Of a stretch of DNA of 47,399 nucleotides, positions 46,001-47,399 are shown in pieces. The translations under genes were made by a program, and so were the position numbers. Source of the DNA: Streptomyces sp. HD. GTDB taxonomy: Bacteria; Actinomycetota; Actinomycetes; Streptomycetales; Streptomycetaceae. The stretch is taken from NCBI RefSeq assembly GCF_028369295.1, contig NZ_JAQMYP010000066.1, forward strand, positions 1 to 47,399, given 5' to 3'. Position 1 is the stretch's first letter. Each line of letters starts with the position of its first letter. The notes beneath the pieces are model-generated. The model made no database searches. It was not told the DNA's origin and saw nothing but the letters and a program-made list of their open reading frames with translations.

Positions 46001-47399
46001 GTGCGCGCCGCCAGGGCGGCCCGCACCTCGGGCAAGTCGGCGAGCACCCGGGCGGCCCCGTCGGAGTGGGCGAACGCATACGTCTCCCACCGTACGTCGG
46101 CCACGGCCAGCACCGGCTCCTCGCCGGACACGGCCTGCTGAAGCGCCGTCAGAGCTGACTCCGGGTCCATGGCGGGCATACCGGAACGGGCCAGCCGCTC
46201 GCCCGTCTCCCCGGACGCGAGGCCACCGCCACCCCACGCGCCCCAGCCGACCGACGTGGCGGGCAGCCCGTCGGCGTGCCGCTGCCGGGCGAGTGCGTCG
46301 AGGAAGGCGTTGGCGGCGGCGTAGCTGCCCTGGCCGGGGCCGCCGAGCGTGCCGGCGAGCGAGGAGAACAGGACGAACGCGTCCAGTTCCAGGTCCCGGG
46401 TCAGCTCGTGCAGGTGCAGGGCGGCGGCCACCTTGGGCCGCAGCACGGTCTCGGCGCGCTCGGGGGTGAGGGCGTCCAGCACACCGTCGTCCAGCACCCC
46501 GGCCGCGTGCACGACCGCGGTGAGCGGCTGGTCCTCCGGTACGGCGGCCAGCAGCGCCGCCAGCTGGTCACGATCGGCGGCATCGCACGCGGCCAGTGTG
46601 ACGCGGGCCCCCAACTCGGTCAGCTCCGCCTCCAGTTCGGCCGCGCCGGGCGTGTCCGGGCCCCGGCGTCCGGCCAGCAGCAGATGGGCCGCGCCGTTGC
46701 GGGCCAGCCAGCGGGCCACCTGGGCACCCACGCCCCCGGTTCCGCCGGTCACCAGCACCGTGCCGCTCGGCTTCCAGTCGGCGGGCGCGGGCTCCGCCAG
46801 CGCGGCCCGCACCAGCCGCCGCGCGAACAGCCCGGAACCGCGTACGGCCACCTGGTCCTCTTCGACGGCTCCGGACAGGGCGGCCACCAGTCGGGCGACG
46901 GCACGGTCGTCCAGCTCCTGCGGCAGGTCCACCAGTCCGCCGAAGCGCTGCGGGTACTCCAGAGCGGCGATCCGGCCGAGCCCCCAGGCCTGCGCCTGGC
47001 CGGGTGCGGCCAGCCGGTCGGCACGCCCCGTGGACACGGCGCCCCGGGTGGCGATCCACAGCGGAGCGGCCACGCCGGCATCGCCGAGCGCCTGCACCAG
47101 GGCCGCGCTGAGGGCGAGTCCGTTGTCGAGCGGACTGCCGGGAGCGTACGGCGACTCGTCCAGCGCCAGCAGGGACAGGACACCGGCCGGCGTGCGGGGA
47201 CCGTCGGCACCGTTCACGGCGGTGCCGACCAGAGCGGTGAGCTGCTCCCGGTCGACGCCGGGGGCCACCTCGATGGTGGTCACCTCGGCTCCGTGACCGG
47301 CCAGACCGTTGGTGAGGGAGGTGGTGAGGTCGGTGTCGGGGTGTCCCTGCGGGACGACGAGCAGCCAGCGGCCGGTCAGCGCCGCGGCGGCGGCCCGGG
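40057..47399 (-). CDS. Modular type I PKS, ...KR-ACP / KS-AT-DH-KR-ACP (5' end outside window)
   Basis: The coding frame is open to the right edge, so the start is not in view. Visible order by position: KR structural and catalytic regions of an upstream module (to about 46240; TGGTGGVG, VLDD, SYAAANAF), ACP (45880-45690, GFDSL), KS (45630-44350, TACSSS), AT (44040-43000, GHSIG and HAFH, malonyl), DH (42930-42080; HAVSGTAILP and HPALLD intact), KR (41460-40860; TGATGALG, VLDD, NYAAANAF), ACP (40570-40350). The C-terminus is a docking domain: a helical pair followed by DDDDLFDFIDQQFGSA. That sequence typically pairs with N-terminal DYLKRV... helices, as on the PKS starting at 17215. The complete module should install a double bond. 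Whether the first visible module has a DH or ER cannot be seen. Confidence 0.96.
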   Translation of the reverse strand, partial: RAAAAALTGRWLLVVPQGHPDTDLTTSLTNGLAGHGAEVTTIEVAPGVDREQLTALVGTAVNGADGPRTPAGVLSLLALDESPYAPGSPLDNGLALSAALVQALGDAGVAAPLWIATRGAVSTGRADRLAAPGQAQAWGLGRIAALEYPQRFGGLVDLPQELDDRAVARLVAALSGAVEEDQVAVRGSGLFARRLVRAALAEPAPADWKPSGTVLVTGGTGGVGAQVARWLARNGAAHLLLAGRRGPDTPGAAELEAELTELGARVTLAACDAADRDQLAALLAAVPEDQPLTAVVHAAGVLDDGVLDALTPERAETVLRPKVAAALHLHELTRDLELDAFVLFSSLAGTLGGPGQGSYAAANAFLDALARQRHADGLPATSVGWGAWGGGGLASGETGERLARSGMPAMDPESALTALQQAVSGEEPVLAVADVRWETYAFAHSDGAARVLADLPEVRAALAARTTPASDGAGGDGNPLTARLASLPYDEQRRELLALVRKLAAGALGYSGAEDVDEERAFRDLGFDSLTAVALRNTIAEATGLRLPVTLVFDHPTATALAAKLHEDLFGTAADPVPVASSRPVAVDDDPVVIVSMACRYPGGADGPDELWRLLAQGGDAVSVFPDDRGWDLKGTYDPDPDRPGTFYARGGGFLYDAHHFDPEFFGMSPREALAVDPQQRLLLETSWEAIERAGIDPAVLRGSRTGVFVGSNYHDYGSRVQHAPKDFEGYLATGSAGSVASGRISYTFGLEGPAVTVDTACSSSLVALHMAAQALRTGECTMALAGGVTVISALDTFIEFSRQRALSPDGRCKAFSDDADGAGWAEGVGVVLLERLSDARRAGHPVLAVLAGSAVNQDGASNGLTAPSGPAQQRVIRQALASAGLSPADVDAVEAHGTGTKLGDPIEAQALMATYGQDRPEDRPLLLGALKSNIGHTQAAAGVGGVIKMVLAMRHGMLPRTLHAERLSTQIDWTEGAVSLLTEAVEWPDSGRPRRAGVSAFGISGTNAHVILEQPPAENAASPEGAPVPVPSGDVVPWVLSGRSADALRAQAARLLAHLADPEGQGGAAPVDIAHSLALGRAAFDHRAAFVGQDRDELLTAVRALAEEREAPGLVRGVRRRSGRTAFLFSGQGSQRPGMGRDLYAAYPVFADALDAVCAELDRELERPLKEVLFAPAGTPDAELLDRTAYTQAGLFALEVAQFRLLEHWGLRPDVVVGHSIGELAAAHVAGVLDLTDACRLVAARGRLMQQLPDGGAMLAVQADEAQVTEALRTYEDRVSVAAVNGPASVVVSGDEEAVAELAEAWREAGLRTKRLTVSHAFHSPRMEPMQAGFAAVAREMTYAAPTVPVVCDLTGELADSGQLEDADYWVRHVRGTVRYADAVATLERQGVTAYLELGPDGVLAAMTRDCLADPQAAVVTPLLRRDRPEQTAVTTALATLHVHGTSPDWAGYFAGRPVRRAELPTYAFQRARYWLDADPGAPDLAAAGLAAGEHPLLAAGTALAGGDGYLLTGRLSLDSHPWLADHAVSGTAILPGTAFLELALLAADRVGCAAVDELTLEAPLVLPEQGAVHLQVTVGEPDEQGARGVTVHSRPDDAADDEPWTRHAVGQLTRTPDPDGGAPLDVWPPQGAEEVAIDGLYDRFATGGFAYGPAFQGLTAAWKLGEDVYAEVRLPAEAGDAARYGLHPALLDAALQTVGLTAAAGTAVMPFSWAGVRLHAPGADELRVRLAPAGPDTVALSVTDPAGTPVATVTGLTLRPLPAGQLADARTAARHLHELEWVTPAAAPARPASAGWAVLDGDGDPALANALTAAGLAAVHHPGLDDLARAVTAGDIPVPGTVLAAVPGLGDDAGQPVSTDLAAAVCRATGRVLRLLQGWLADDTFNATRLVLVTRHAVTVHDGDRAPDPVAAAVWGLVRTAQSENPGRFVLLDWDGAQESYRALPAAAVQEEPQVALRKGDSRMPRLVRVPVTQTADGDTGTLLDPDGTVLVTGATGALGGLIARHLADRHGARHLLLVGRRGPDAPGARELVDDLTALGARAELVACDTSDREALAALLARVPAEHPLTAVVHTAGVLDDGVIGSLTQERLDTVLAAKVDTALHLHELTRDSELRAFVLYSSLAGIFGGSGQGNYAAANAFLDAFARRRRAEGLPAQSLAWGLWEQRSAMTGKLDEADLLRMARGGVVPMPSEQALDLFDAAVAADRAVLVPARFDTAGLRTPDGEVPALLRSLVKPAPGRRTATAKAEGTAPAERLRRRLAELDAEARLAVLVDVVRDQAAAVLGYADSDAVDAERGFLEMGFDSLTAVELRNRLGTATGLRLPATLLFDYPTPIGLARHLREETSPGAAATVQPMLAELERLEGALAEIAGDEAVRTALADRLRGLLSTLEVAGPAGVGLTSADGGSGDHDGATSVAVEERIDAADDDDLFDFIDQQFGSA

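Overview
The window is about 47 kb of very GC-rich DNA (estimated low 70s percent) with strong third-position G/C bias. Gene content and codon use point to Streptomyces or a close actinomycete relative. It is the interior of a modular type I polyketide biosynthetic gene cluster. Both ends cut through PKS genes, so neither cluster border is visible. I saw no tRNA, rRNA, CRISPR array, insertion sequence, transposase or integrase. I also saw no in-frame TTA codon in any gene I checked, so direct bldA control is not suggested.

Layout. (1) 1-17215, minus: two PKS genes, transcribed 17215->5360 and then 5292->1. The first encodes two modules (KS-AT-DH-KR-ACP and KS-AT-DH-ER-KR-ACP). The second encodes KS-AT-KR-ACP plus the start of another KS and runs off the left edge. 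(2) 17575-20040, plus: two cytochrome P450 genes, followed by strong hairpins and an intrinsic terminator. (3) 20233-21816, minus: an integral-membrane GT-C glycosyltransferase of the GT39/ArnT type. (4) 22211-24300, plus: a two-gene ABC-2 exporter preceded by a possible leader peptide and hairpin. (5) 24308-35692, minus: a tightly packed nine-gene operon, in transcription order ketosynthase III (KAS III), P450, PEP-synthase-like phosphotransferase, nucleotidyltransferase, thioester-reductase-like SDR, NDP-kinase-like protein, AfsA-like hotdog protein, UbiA-like membrane protein, nitroreductase. (6) 36205-38985, plus: a large LAL-type LuxR regulator. (7) 39018-47399, minus: a third PKS gene (entering from the right edge) and an NDP-hexose 3-ketoreductase downstream of it.

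How the genes fit together. All four complete AT domains carry GHSIG and HAFH motifs, which predict malonyl-CoA, so the visible part of the chain should be unbranched. All five visible KR domains carry the DD of the LDD motif (B type). Terminal docking segments suggest the order 40-47 kb PKS -> 17-5 kb PKS -> 5-0 kb PKS, although about 22 kb of tailoring genes lies between the first two. The three P450s, the GT-C enzyme and the deoxysugar ketoreductase suggest oxidation and glycosylation of the product. The ABC system suggests export. The LAL protein is the obvious local activator. Sequences resembling the LuxR-family operator CTVGGGAWWTCCCBAG occur in all three divergent intergenic regions.

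The most unusual part is the nine-gene operon. It combines a C-C/ester-forming KAS III and an AfsA-like condensing enzyme with three phosphoryl/nucleotidyl-transfer enzymes and a UbiA-like membrane enzyme. I do not recognise this set as a named pathway. It may build an acyl or lipid-linked intermediate for the polyketide, or a separate signalling molecule. Other notable points are a degenerate DH domain, a duplicated AT patch with foreign-looking codon use, and a leader/hairpin arrangement before the exporter.
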